A stretch of 64,000 nucleotides of DNA from Oscillospiraceae bacterium (GTDB lineage: Bacteria > Bacillota > Clostridia > Oscillospirales > SIG627): assembly GCA_015064635.1 (NCBI GenBank), contig SVRV01000001.1, positions 124,001-188,000 on the forward strand. Direction: 5' to 3'. Shown piece by piece: positions 41,612 to 50,017 of the stretch (its first letter is position 1; each line of letters begins with the position of its first letter). A program made the translations under genes and the position numbers. The notes under the pieces were generated by a model that saw only the letters and a program-made list of their open reading frames with translations, was not told the DNA's origin and searched no databases.

Positions 41612-44281
41612 TTACTTAATTTCCTTACCTGTGAAGCCAAGTGTGAGCTGTGCTCTGGGAGTGCAACGGTTAAGTGCGCGGGCGGTGAGCTCTGCCTTGA
41701 ACTTGCCACGGGGTGCCTTAAGGTTAGAAGTGAACCAGATAGGCATTTCGTTGCCGTAACGGTCAACTACCTTGGCTGTCTTGCCATCGAACTCAATGAA
41801 ATCGGTTGACTTGAGCTCGCACTCGAACATAATACCCATTTCACCAATCTTGACAGTGGGATTCTTGAGAACTTCATATACATGGTCACACGCGGTAATG
41901 GATGACATGCGAACACCCTCCATATCTCCCTCTGTGTGTACTGTAAGCTTATTTGTTCTGTTGTGGTTAAGGCTTGAACGGTATGTGGGATAAAGTCCCT
42001 CGCCCTTTTCGAAGCTGTGATCCTTTCTTTCGCCGTTATCGGACTCGAGAAGGATAAATTCACGCCAGCCCTTGAAGTTTACGTCTACGATATATTCACC
42101 GTATCCCAGCTCGGAGTTGGAGCCGCATCTTGTCTTGATACAAATCTTGCCGCCCTTACCGTTACCGAACACACGAACCTTCTTTGCAAGCTTGTCGGCA
42201 AGGTCGATTTCTCCGCCGTAATTAACCTCAAGCTTCTGAGTGATAAGATCCTTATTTTCGTCAAGAGGAAGCATTACAAAGGGGTTATCTCCCGCGGTTG
42301 ACATCATAGCTTCAATTCTGATGAAGGGCACCTGAGCACCGAAGGGATTCTTGAACGAGCCGTAGTTTCTTTCAGTATCATTCAGGTCATAAAGCTTTGC
42401 AATCTGATAATCCTTTTCAACAAAGGAGAATTTCTTGCCTCTCTTTTCAATAAGCTCAACCTCGAAGGGAGAATCAATGAGCTTCTGACGGTATTCCTCA
42501 TCGAAGTAAAGTGACTTACGAAGGTCGTCATACTTCTTGTAGAGGGCAACGTTACGGCGTACACCTGCATATCTTTCGTAGCTGTACTTGTTTGTACCGT
42601 TGAATACGTTGGAGAAGTCATACATGAGAGCAAGTGCACCCATGCGTGCGATAGAATCTGTGTGATGATACTTTGTATGCTCGTTTCCGGGGTATACATC
42701 TGTCTGGGGATAGAAGTTGTACCAACCAAAGGTAGGAGCAAGATAGCGGTCGATATGAGCTCTGTTTTCAAATGCGTGGTGCTCGTTCCAATGCTTGTAG
42801 GAGCGATAAGGAGTATCGTGAGCACCAACACGTCCTCTTGCCGCATAAAGTGCGGGGAAGAAGGTGGAGAACTCAATGAGAGGATACTCGTCGCAATACT
42901 TGAGTATTTCGCAAACGAACATTGCGGTATAGTACCAATATTCGTATTTTTCGCAGTGCTTTGAAAGACCGTCAAGAGCATCAAGATATATCATCTTAAA
43001 GCCGCCCTCGTTGAATGCCTTTGCTGTATTTCTTGCTATCTGTAAGAAAAGCTCGGAGCCGGATACGGGAGCAACACCGTGGTAGAAGCCGTCAAGATGC
43101 TTTATCTTCTCGCCCTTCTTGTGAGCCACAGCCTTAGTGCCCGCAACGCCTCTCTTCGTAACCTTGAAGCCCTGCTTGTCATGTGCGAAGTTGATTATTT
43201 CGTTTCCGATAAGAACGAGAGGTGATGACTTTGCAAAGAAGCTGATGTATGGCGGAACATTTTCTGTCGATTCATCTGTTGGAAGGAACTCCGCATCAGC
43301 CGAAACGTCTTCGGAAAGAGTATATTCACCAAGAACGCCCAGATCCTTCTGCCACTTGGGGTCGGAAAGAATGGTATCACAGTCGTAACGAATGTAGTGT
43401 GAATATGTGTGAAGACCCGATGCGATTCCGTTTGCCTCAAGCACATCGGAAACATTCTTCTTGAAATCTGCCGCCGAGTCATAGCGCTCCATCTTGAAGT
43501 CGCCCTGACGCACAGTATACATACCCTGGTGATAGTCGATCTGGTCAACGCCTATTGCCTTGTAGAATTCAAGGTTTGCATCGACGTATGCCTTGTCGGA
43601 GTTACCCTCTATAATGTAGTTGCCGAAGTTGAGTCTTGAATCTCTTCCCCAAGCACCGCCTATTTCGGACATAAGACCAACATTGCGGTCAATCGTGCGG
43701 CAAACCTCCTTAATAAGGTCACGCTGCTCTGATGTGGGACAAAGAATAATAGCAAGCTTTGCATTTTTGTGCTGAAGGTGGGGGTAAACTGTACCCTTCG
43801 TGTTACCTGCCATTTTCTCATTCTTTTCGGTAATGCCGTATGCATTTGGTGTTCCGTCGGGGAAGTAATTGGGGTCGATCCAATAGGTCATGGCAATACC
43901 CGCGATGCGTGCACTTGCCTTGTCTGTTGTATCGTATACAAATGACATATCAGCAATTTCAGCCTTGAAAATGTCTGTGGGAAGCTCGGATACAAGCTCA
44001 AATACAAAATAGTTATCAAAAACGGTTACCTTTACTTCCATCTTGCCCTTGGGAGTGTCAACAACGATAACGTCACCCTTGACACTGATGTCTGTGGGGA
44101 GTATCACCGTTTCGCGGTCTGCATCAACAAAGGAGAAGAAATAAGTGTCCTCGTTTTTGATGTCCTTTCCGTTTTTCTTGTCGAGAATTTTTTCAACTAA
44201 AGCATTTTTCTTTGATAAAGTAATTTCGGCATAGTTATTCTCAAGAACTATGCTGTTCTTTATCTCTGTGATTTTAGCCAT
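41612..44281 (-). CDS. Large unassigned glycoside hydrolase-like protein
   Basis: An 889-residue cytoplasmic protein I cannot assign to a numbered family. Residues 1-170 look like a beta-sandwich (IVLENNYAEITLSKKNALVEKI), a start seen in sugar-processing enzymes. The middle (about 170-600) has TIM-barrel-like features: GGAWGRDSRLNFGNYIIEG, GVDQIDYHQGMYTVRQGDF, GLHTYSHYIRYDCD and MIYLDALDGLSKH; the Asp residues in the last two, and E/H-rich PLIEFSTFF, are candidate catalytic residues. A C-terminal beta-rich part (about 640-889) follows. It lies downstream of the AraC gene with a possible promoter in between, next to the GH30 operon, so it is probably a carbohydrate enzyme; reaction unknown. 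Confidence 0.6.
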   Translation of the reverse strand: MAKITEIKNSIVLENNYAEITLSKKNALVEKILDKKNGKDIKNEDTYFFSFVDADRETVILPTDISVKGDVIVVDTPKGKMEVKVTVFDNYFVFELVSELPTDIFKAEIADMSFVYDTTDKASARIAGIAMTYWIDPNYFPDGTPNAYGITEKNEKMAGNTKGTVYPHLQHKNAKLAIILCPTSEQRDLIKEVCRTIDRNVGLMSEIGGAWGRDSRLNFGNYIIEGNSDKAYVDANLEFYKAIGVDQIDYHQGMYTVRQGDFKMERYDSAADFKKNVSDVLEANGIASGLHTYSHYIRYDCDTILSDPKWQKDLGVLGEYTLSEDVSADAEFLPTDESTENVPPYISFFAKSSPLVLIGNEIINFAHDKQGFKVTKRGVAGTKAVAHKKGEKIKHLDGFYHGVAPVSGSELFLQIARNTAKAFNEGGFKMIYLDALDGLSKHCEKYEYWYYTAMFVCEILKYCDEYPLIEFSTFFPALYAARGRVGAHDTPYRSYKHWNEHHAFENRAHIDRYLAPTFGWYNFYPQTDVYPGNEHTKYHHTDSIARMGALALMYDFSNVFNGTNKYSYERYAGVRRNVALYKKYDDLRKSLYFDEEYRQKLIDSPFEVELIEKRGKKFSFVEKDYQIAKLYDLNDTERNYGSFKNPFGAQVPFIRIEAMMSTAGDNPFVMLPLDENKDLITQKLEVNYGGEIDLADKLAKKVRVFGNGKGGKICIKTRCGSNSELGYGEYIVDVNFKGWREFILLESDNGERKDHSFEKGEGLYPTYRSSLNHNRTNKLTVHTEGDMEGVRMSSITACDHVYEVLKNPTVKIGEMGIMFECELKSTDFIEFDGKTAKVVDRYGNEMPIWFTSNLKAPRGKFKAELTARALNRCTPRAQLTLGFTGKEIK

Positions 44282-44330
44282 AATTTCCTCCGATTAATAT
44301 CGTTTGTTTGGTAATTTTTTACCTGAATCT

Positions 44331-44359
44331 ACCTTACCATAAAAGCTGATTAATGTCAA
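44331..44359 (-). promoter_or_regulatory. Possible promoter of the glycosidase-like gene
   Basis: Minus-strand TTGACA (44359-44354), 17-nt spacer, TAAGGT (44336-44331). The -10 is weak, as is common for activator-dependent promoters, and an AraC gene lies just upstream. Confidence 0.5.
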
Positions 44360-44391
44360 TAATTTTGAAGAAAATCTCTTTAAAAAAATCA

Positions 44392-45192
44392 TCATTTTCT
44401 TACCTCGGTGGGAGTCATACCGAATGCCTTTTTGAACACACGGCAAAAATATGCGGTATCGTAAAAGCCAAGCTCATAGGAGACCTGTTGTACGGTCATA
44501 TCTCCCACCAAAAGAAGGACTCTGGCTCTTTCAAGCTTTCTTTTTATTCTGTAAGAGGTGGGTGACATTCCCGAGTATTCCTTGAAAAGCCTTTCAAAAT
44601 AATTTACACTTATATTGCACATTTCGGAAATTTCCTCAATGCTCTTTTCCTGCTTCGGGTCATCCTCAAGGTACTTTATACCCTTGTAGATACATTCAAA
44701 GCTCTTTTTTATGGTGCTCTTTCTCTGGCTGTCAAGAATGTGGGAAATAAGCTCGTAAGCTGATGCCTTCAGCCTTGCGGGAATGGGACGTGGACGGGAA
44801 AAGTCGTGAATAAGCTTTGAAAAAAGTGCCCTCACCCCATCATTTTCATGACCTACAATGCCCGCCTCATCAATACGGATTCGCCCGTCACTCGGAGAAG
44901 TCAGTGCAAACTCAAACAGAAATGTAGCAACGCTGTCATGCTCTACATCACAAAAAGTCCAATCGTACAAAGCGCCCTCGGGGACAAAGAAAATACTTCC
45001 TTTGGGGATTTCCCTGCACTCTTCCTCCCCTTTTTGTTTGTACTTTCCGCTGCAACCGAGAAAATACAGCAATGCATTATTAGGTCTGGGATACTTCATC
45101 GAGAAAGTATTATCGGTTTGCCAATGCTGATTTATCGCCACTATTTCGGATAAATCAAAGTCAGCGTTGTATAAATCAAAAAAAGTTTTCAA
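44392..45192 (-). CDS. AraC-family transcriptional regulator
   Basis: About 266 residues. An N-terminal cupin-like ligand domain (HWQTDNTFSMKYPRPNNALLYFLGCSG onwards) precedes the C-terminal DNA-binding domain, which has both helix-turn-helix units: SIEEISEMCNISVNYFERLFK and TVQQVSYELGFYDTAYFCRVFKKAFGMTPTEVRK. The start is uncertain: TTG 45192 has AAGGAG 10 nt upstream; ATG 45216 is the alternative. The longer open frame runs into the divergent operon and is not used. It lies between a glycosidase-like gene and the ThuA-oxidoreductase-GH30 operon, so it probably activates one or both in response to a sugar. Confidence 0.85.
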   Translation of the reverse strand: MKTFFDLYNADFDLSEIVAINQHWQTDNTFSMKYPRPNNALLYFLGCSGKYKQKGEEECREIPKGSIFFVPEGALYDWTFCDVEHDSVATFLFEFALTSPSDGRIRIDEAGIVGHENDGVRALFSKLIHDFSRPRPIPARLKASAYELISHILDSQRKSTIKKSFECIYKGIKYLEDDPKQEKSIEEISEMCNISVNYFERLFKEYSGMSPTSYRIKRKLERARVLLLVGDMTVQQVSYELGFYDTAYFCRVFKKAFGMTPTEVRK

Positions 45193-45300
45193 AAAAACCA
45201 CTCTCCTTATCACCATTATAAGCAAAGGATGAAAAAAATCAATGGTTTGTGTGAAAAAATACAATATCTGTAACAAAATTTCTAATGCTTTTTTGCTTTT

Positions 45301-45313
45301 TGTGTGATACACT
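45301..45313 (+). promoter_or_regulatory. Extended -10 element of the ThuA operon
   Basis: TGATACACT ending at 45313 is an extended -10 (TGnTACACT). No convincing -35 is seen at the right distance, which fits a promoter needing an activator such as the divergent AraC protein. Confidence 0.45.
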
Positions 45314-45345
45314 TTATTCAAGTTAAACGAAAGGAGACAACAAAA

Positions 45346-46122
45346 ATGATTAACGTTACCGTTTGGAATGAATACTTCCACGAAAGAAAAGACGAAAAAA
45401 TCGGAAAAATATACCCGAAGGGCATACACGGAGCAATTGCTGAAATGCTGGGGAGAGACGAGGAGTTCAATATCCGCACAGCAACACTCGACATGCCCGA
45501 GCACGGACTCACCGACGAGGTGCTGGAAAATACCGACGTTCTCATATGGTGGGGACACATCAAGCACGGCGACGTATCCGAAGAGGTTGCGGAAAAGGTA
45601 AAGAAGCGTGTGCTTGACGGAATGGGACTCATCGTTCTCCATTCGGGACATCTCTCAAAGCCCTTTGTAAAGCTCATGGGTACAGTCTGCCGTTCAAAAT
45701 GGCGCGAAAATGATGAGAAGGAGCGTATCTGGGTAATTGAACCCTCTCACCCTATTGCCGACGGACTTCCCGAGTACATAGAGATTGAAGAAGAAGAGAC
45801 CTACGGAGAAAGATTTGAAATTCCCGCACCCGACGAGCTTGTATTTATCAGCTGGTTCTCGGGCGGTGAGGTATTCAGAAGCGGTTGCTGCTACAAGAGA
45901 GGTCTGGGCAAGGTATTCTATTTCCGTCCCGGACACGAGGGATATCCCATTTATTACCGCGAGGACATTATAAAGATACTTTCAAACGCTGTAAGATGGG
46001 CAAAGGCAACCAACTTCACCCGTCCCACACTCGGTCACTATGAAGCCATTGAAAACGTAAAGGACAAGTTTGAGGGCAAGAGCGAAGCAGAGCGTACACA
46101 CGCAAATCTCGGAAAATCATAA
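45346..46122 (+). CDS. ThuA-like protein
   Basis: A 258-residue protein with the ThuA class-I amidotransferase-like fold. Typical segments are [51 protein letters not shown] and [15 protein letters not shown]. ThuA domains are linked to catabolism of disaccharides through 3-keto sugars; no nucleophilic Cys is expected. ATG 45346 has AAAGGAGA upstream. A Gfo/Idh/MocA gene follows 11 nt later, a pairing common in oxidative sugar pathways, so the two probably act on the same sugar. Confidence 0.85.
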   Translation: MINVTVWNEYFHERKDEKIGKIYPKGIHGAIAEMLGRDEEFNIRTATLDMPEHGLTDEVLENTDVLIWWGHIKHGDVSEEVAEKVKKRVLDGMGLIVLHSGHLSKPFVKLMGTVCRSKWRENDEKERIWVIEPSHPIADGLPEYIEIEEEETYGERFEIPAPDELVFISWFSGGEVFRSGCCYKRGLGKVFYFRPGHEGYPIYYREDIIKILSNAVRWAKATNFTRPTLGHYEAIENVKDKFEGKSEAERTHANLGKS

Positions 46123-46133
46123 GGAGTAAAGAT

Positions 46134-47189
46134 ATGAAAAGAATAGGTATAGTAGGTGTTGGCGGAATTGCCAACGGTGTACATATAAGGGAGCTTCTTG
46201 AAGTACCCGAATGTAAGATAACGGCAATTTGCGATGTTAACCCGAAGGCTATCGAAAAAACGAAGGAAAAGGTTGGCGATGTGCTCGTCTTCACAGACTA
46301 CCGTGACCTTATTGACTCAGAAGAGGTAGATGCGGTTGAGGTATGTACCCCCAATCACCTCCATGTGGAAATTGCCGAATATGCGGTGAAAAAGGGCAAG
46401 CCCGTAAACGTGGAAAAGCCTCTCGGTCTCTCCGTAGCTGACTGTGCAAGACTTGAAAAAGTCATAGCCGAAAAGGACATTCTTAATATGATGTGCTTCT
46501 CCTATCGCTTCAAGCCTGCAGTACGTTGGGCGAAGGATATGATAGACAAAGGACTCATCGGTGACATTGTAACAATTAATGTTGAATACTCCAAGTCAAG
46601 TGCCTTCTGGCAGGGCAGAAGAATGGACTGGCGCTTTGTCAAGAAATATGCGGGGACCGGAGTTCTCGGAGACCTGGGAGTACATCTTATTGACATGGCG
46701 CAGCTTCTCGTAGGTGATTTCAAATCGGTAAGTGCCACAACGGGCATCGTTGTAAAGGAAAGACAGCTTCTTGACTCGGATGAATGGGGCAAGGTAGAAA
46801 CAGACGATTACTGTAATTTCATTGCCGAGCTTTCGGACAGAAGAAACGGCAAGAGCGTTTCTGCAACCTTTGCCATTACCCGTTGCGCACTGGGTCACGC
46901 AAACACCATAAGATATGATATCTACGGCACTGAGGGTTGTATCTCTTTCAATCTCAATAACCCCGAAGAGTTGACCTTCTGTACAGACAAGAAGGACGGA
47001 ATGTCAGCCAAGATTGAAACATCAAAGGTTCCCGAAAAATACTACATCACTCAGGAGAGAGCGTTTGTTGATTCGCTGAACGGAAAGTTCTGCGACTACT
47101 TCCCCACTGTAAAGGACGGTATCAAGTGTCAGACAATACTTGATGCGGTAGAACGCTCAGCAGAAGAAAAAATCATTATAAACATTTGA
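46134..47189 (+). CDS. Gfo/Idh/MocA-family oxidoreductase
   Basis: A 351-residue NAD(P)-dependent sugar dehydrogenase. Rossmann motif GIVGVGGIANGVHIREL; CTPNHLHVEIAEYA; VEKPLGLSVADC with the catalytic Lys; and GTGVLGDLGVHLIDMAQLL with the conserved Asp and His. It sits between ThuA and GH30 with short gaps (11 and 7 nt). This suggests an oxidised sugar intermediate released from, or passed to, the GH30 enzyme. Confidence 0.92.
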   Translation: MKRIGIVGVGGIANGVHIRELLEVPECKITAICDVNPKAIEKTKEKVGDVLVFTDYRDLIDSEEVDAVEVCTPNHLHVEIAEYAVKKGKPVNVEKPLGLSVADCARLEKVIAEKDILNMMCFSYRFKPAVRWAKDMIDKGLIGDIVTINVEYSKSSAFWQGRRMDWRFVKKYAGTGVLGDLGVHLIDMAQLLVGDFKSVSATTGIVVKERQLLDSDEWGKVETDDYCNFIAELSDRRNGKSVSATFAITRCALGHANTIRYDIYGTEGCISFNLNNPEELTFCTDKKDGMSAKIETSKVPEKYYITQERAFVDSLNGKFCDYFPTVKDGIKCQTILDAVERSAEEKIIINI

Positions 47190-47196
47190 GGAAAAT

Positions 47197-48537
47197 ATGA
47201 ATACACAATTCTTTACAGATAAAACTCACGAGTTTGCTTCTCAGGAGGTCTTCCCCTCCCTCAGAATGGACAGTGCGGACACTCTCGTTATCGGAAACAA
47301 GGCTTCAACCGATTTCCTCGGCTTCGGTGTGGCAATAACGGGTTCCTCCTGCTATAATCTCAGCCTTATGGGGGCAGGAGAAAGAGAAGAGTTTCTCAAA
47401 AGAATATATTCCAAAGACGGTCTTAATCTGAGCGTTGGACGTCTGTGTGTAGGCGCAAGTGACTATTCGGCAGAGCTTTATTCCTACGATGACGTTGAAG
47501 GCGATGTGGAACTCAAGCATTTCTCAATCGACCGTGACAGAAGATACGTCATCCCCATGATAAAGGAAATCATAAAAATAAATCCCGACATCTTCCTTTT
47601 TGCATCCCCCTGGAGTCCTCCCGGTTGGATGAAAACGGGCGGCAGTATGTGCGGTGGCTATATGAGAGAGGAATTTGTTGACTGCTATGCGGACTACTAC
47701 ATAAAATTCCTCAAGGCGTATGCAGACGAGGGAATAAAAATCTCCGCACTCACACCTCAGAATGAGCCAAACACTCAACAGCACGGATTTATGCCCGCCT
47801 GCATCTGGCATCCCGAAATTGAGGCAAAGTTCATCACTACCTTACGCCGTAAGCTTGACGAAAACGGAATGGACGTTAAGATCTGGATGTTCGACCACTC
47901 CTTCATAGATACAAACCGTGTGCTTTGGTCTCTTGACAACTGCAAAGGACTTGCCGAGTCTTGTGATGCTGTAGCCTTCCACTACTATGACGGCGCTGTG
48001 GAAAATACAAAGGCTGTGACAGAGCGTTATCCCAACCTCCCCCTCCACTTCACCGAGGGTGGACCGAGACTCTATGACAATTACTCAACCGACTGGTGCA
48101 AGTGGAGCATGATGATATCAAAGGCGCTCTCCTGCGGGTATAAATCCTTCACGGGATGGAATCTTTGCCTCAATGAAATAGGCGGTCCCAACATCGGTCC
48201 TTTCTTCTGCGGAGGACTCGCCACTCGCAACAGTGTGACGGGAGAGCTGACTTACAGCGGTCAATACAAGGCGTTTTCACACATCGCACCCTACATAAAC
48301 AAGAATTCAAAGATTTATCCCATAGGTGAGAACGAATACTTCGGCAGGGACATGTTCAGATATCCCGCTCCCAAAACACCTATTTGCGGAATTGCCGTTG
48401 ACAACTCCGACGATAAAACCGTACTCCTTCTTGTAAATCCCGATGCCGATAAACGTCAGACACAGATAAATATTGACGGCAAGTGGTGGTACATCGAGCT
48501 TATGCCCGACAGTGTATCAACGGTTATAATAGAATAA
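47197..48537 (+). CDS. Glycoside hydrolase family 30
   Basis: A 446-residue retaining glycosidase. The TIM-barrel motifs of GH30 are clear: GFGVAITGSSCYN, NPDIFLFASPWSPPGWMKT, the acid/base Glu190 in TPQNEPNTQ and the nucleophile Glu287 in LHFTEGGPR; a short C-terminal beta domain ends with the usual VLLLVNPDA...DGKWWYIELMPDSVSTV. No signal peptide, so it acts on imported oligosaccharides. Family activities include beta-glucosidase, beta-xylosidase and fucosidase; the exact one cannot be read. Last gene of the ThuA operon. Confidence 0.92.
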   Translation: MNTQFFTDKTHEFASQEVFPSLRMDSADTLVIGNKASTDFLGFGVAITGSSCYNLSLMGAGEREEFLKRIYSKDGLNLSVGRLCVGASDYSAELYSYDDVEGDVELKHFSIDRDRRYVIPMIKEIIKINPDIFLFASPWSPPGWMKTGGSMCGGYMREEFVDCYADYYIKFLKAYADEGIKISALTPQNEPNTQQHGFMPACIWHPEIEAKFITTLRRKLDENGMDVKIWMFDHSFIDTNRVLWSLDNCKGLAESCDAVAFHYYDGAVENTKAVTERYPNLPLHFTEGGPRLYDNYSTDWCKWSMMISKALSCGYKSFTGWNLCLNEIGGPNIGPFFCGGLATRNSVTGELTYSGQYKAFSHIAPYINKNSKIYPIGENEYFGRDMFRYPAPKTPICGIAVDNSDDKTVLLLVNPDADKRQTQINIDGKWWYIELMPDSVSTVIIE

Positions 48538-48556
48538 CAGAATAATATAAAAATAT

Positions 48557-48590
48557 CTCCGTGAGTAACAGCACGGAGGTATTTTTTCTT
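48557..48590 (+). terminator. Terminator of the ThuA-GH30 operon
   Basis: CTCCGTG (48557-48563) pairs with CACGGAG (48572-48578), then ATTTTTTCTT. The next -35 box overlaps its tail. Confidence 0.85.
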
Positions 48591-48617
48591 GACACATCAC
48601 AAATCATATGATAAAAT
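48589..48617 (+). promoter_or_regulatory. Sigma-A promoter of the DUF1015 gene
   Basis: TTGACA (48589-48594), 17-nt spacer, TAAAAT (48612-48617). The TTG at 48589 is in frame with the gene but is part of the -35 box. Confidence 0.82.
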
Positions 48618-48648
48618 ATATCAAATTGCAATGAAAGGATTGATTTTT

Positions 48649-49914
48649 ATGGCATTCAAGCGTGCTGATATACTTTTACCTCGCTTCGCGGGAGACAGCG
48701 AAAAAATGAAAAAATGGAGTGTGGTTGCATGTGACCAGTACACCTCCGAGCCCGAATACTGGAAGGAAGTAAGCAAGGTTACGGAAGGTGCATATTCCAC
48801 ACTTTTCGTGACCGTTCCCGAAATATATTTGAATGACAGCGATATTGACGAGAGAATCAAAAACACCAACGCCACAATGGACAAATATATGGCAGAGGAT
48901 GTTTTTGAAGAGTACAAAAATGCATATATTTTCGTTGAAAGAACGCTCCGTAGCGGTGTAAAGCGTCTTGGTATCATGGGAATGGTTGACCTTGAGGAAT
49001 ATGACTTTTCAAAGGAGTCAAAGTCAAAGATAAGAGCGACAGAGGGTACTGTTGTATCCAGAATCCCTCCCCGTCTCAAGGTAAGACGTGATGCTCCCGT
49101 TGAGCTTCCCCATATCATGCTTCTCATTGACGATGCAAGTAAGGATATAATTGAGTCAAATGCGGCAAAGGTAAACACCTTCCGCAAGGTTTACGATTTT
49201 GACCTTATGCAAAACTCTGGACATATTACAGGCTATCTCCTTTCCGATGAGGCGGCAGATGAGCTTGACCGCAAGCTTACAGCCCTTTCAAACCTTGATG
49301 ACTTCAACAAGAAGTATGGCGTGAATGAAGCCACTCCCCTGGTTTATGCAATGGGTGACGGAAACCACTCACTTGCAACAGCAAAGACCAATTATGAGAA
49401 TCTCAAGAAGGAAATGGGAGATGCGGCAAAGAATACTCACGCAAGATATGCTCTCTGTGAGCTTGTAAATCTTCATGACGACTCTCTTGTTTTTGAGGCT
49501 ATCCACAGAGTTATTTTCAATGCCGATGCGGACAAGTTCATAAAGGCACTCGAAAAGGAATATACTCTGAGCTTTGATGAAAATGCAAAGGGACAGTCCT
49601 TTATGCTGGTACGTGACGGAAAGCAGACTAAGGTTACCGTTACAAACCCCACAGAATATCTTACAGTTGCAACTGTTCAGAAGGCACTTGACGACTTTAT
49701 TGCAGAAAACGGTGGCGAGGTTGACTACATTCACGGTGAAGATGTTGTTATAAACTTAAGCCGTGACAATAACTTCGGTATCATTCTCGATGCAATGGAC
49801 AAGTCTGACCTTTACAAGTCTGTTATCCTTGACGGTGCACTCCCCCGTAAGACCTTCTCTATGGGTGATGCCTGCGACAAGCGTTTCTATACAGAAGCAA
49901 GAAAAATAAAGTAA
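48649..49914 (+). CDS. DUF1015 family protein
   Basis: A 421-residue cytoplasmic protein. Hallmarks of DUF1015 are the N-terminal RADILLPRF, VVACDQYTSEPEYW, PPRLKVRRDAPVELPHIMLLIDD and the strongly conserved MGDGNHSLATAKTNYENLK. Some relatives with a ParB-like fold are serine kinases, but whether this one is cannot be told. ATG 48649 has AAAGGA 9 nt upstream. It is monocistronic, with its own promoter and terminator, and so is not an obvious part of the neighbouring carbohydrate operons. Confidence 0.9.
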   Translation: MAFKRADILLPRFAGDSEKMKKWSVVACDQYTSEPEYWKEVSKVTEGAYSTLFVTVPEIYLNDSDIDERIKNTNATMDKYMAEDVFEEYKNAYIFVERTLRSGVKRLGIMGMVDLEEYDFSKESKSKIRATEGTVVSRIPPRLKVRRDAPVELPHIMLLIDDASKDIIESNAAKVNTFRKVYDFDLMQNSGHITGYLLSDEAADELDRKLTALSNLDDFNKKYGVNEATPLVYAMGDGNHSLATAKTNYENLKKEMGDAAKNTHARYALCELVNLHDDSLVFEAIHRVIFNADADKFIKALEKEYTLSFDENAKGQSFMLVRDGKQTKVTVTNPTEYLTVATVQKALDDFIAENGGEVDYIHGEDVVINLSRDNNFGIILDAMDKSDLYKSVILDGALPRKTFSMGDACDKRFYTEARKIK

Positions 49915-49918
49915 TTTT

Positions 49919-49951
49919 AAACGGTCATTTCATAAAACGAAATGACCGTTT
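49919..49951 (+). terminator. Terminator of the DUF1015 gene
   Basis: AAACGGTCATTTC pairs with GAAATGACCGTTT, followed by TTCT. The next -35 box starts 5 nt later. Confidence 0.85.
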
Positions 49952-49955
49952 TCTA

Positions 49956-49984
49956 TTGACAAACACATTACAATTTAGTACAAT
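49956..49984 (+). promoter_or_regulatory. Sigma-A promoter of the GH28-GH20 operon
   Basis: TTGACA (49956-49961), 17-nt spacer, TACAAT (49979-49984). Confidence 0.82.
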
Positions 49985-50017
49985 CAAGGCGAATTGAATA
50001 TCAAAGGAGTAATCGGT

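Noticed and set aside
45193-45651. Longer AraC reading frame
   Set aside because: It would cross the divergent promoter region and overlap the ThuA gene; the normal AraC length is reached from 45192 or 45216.
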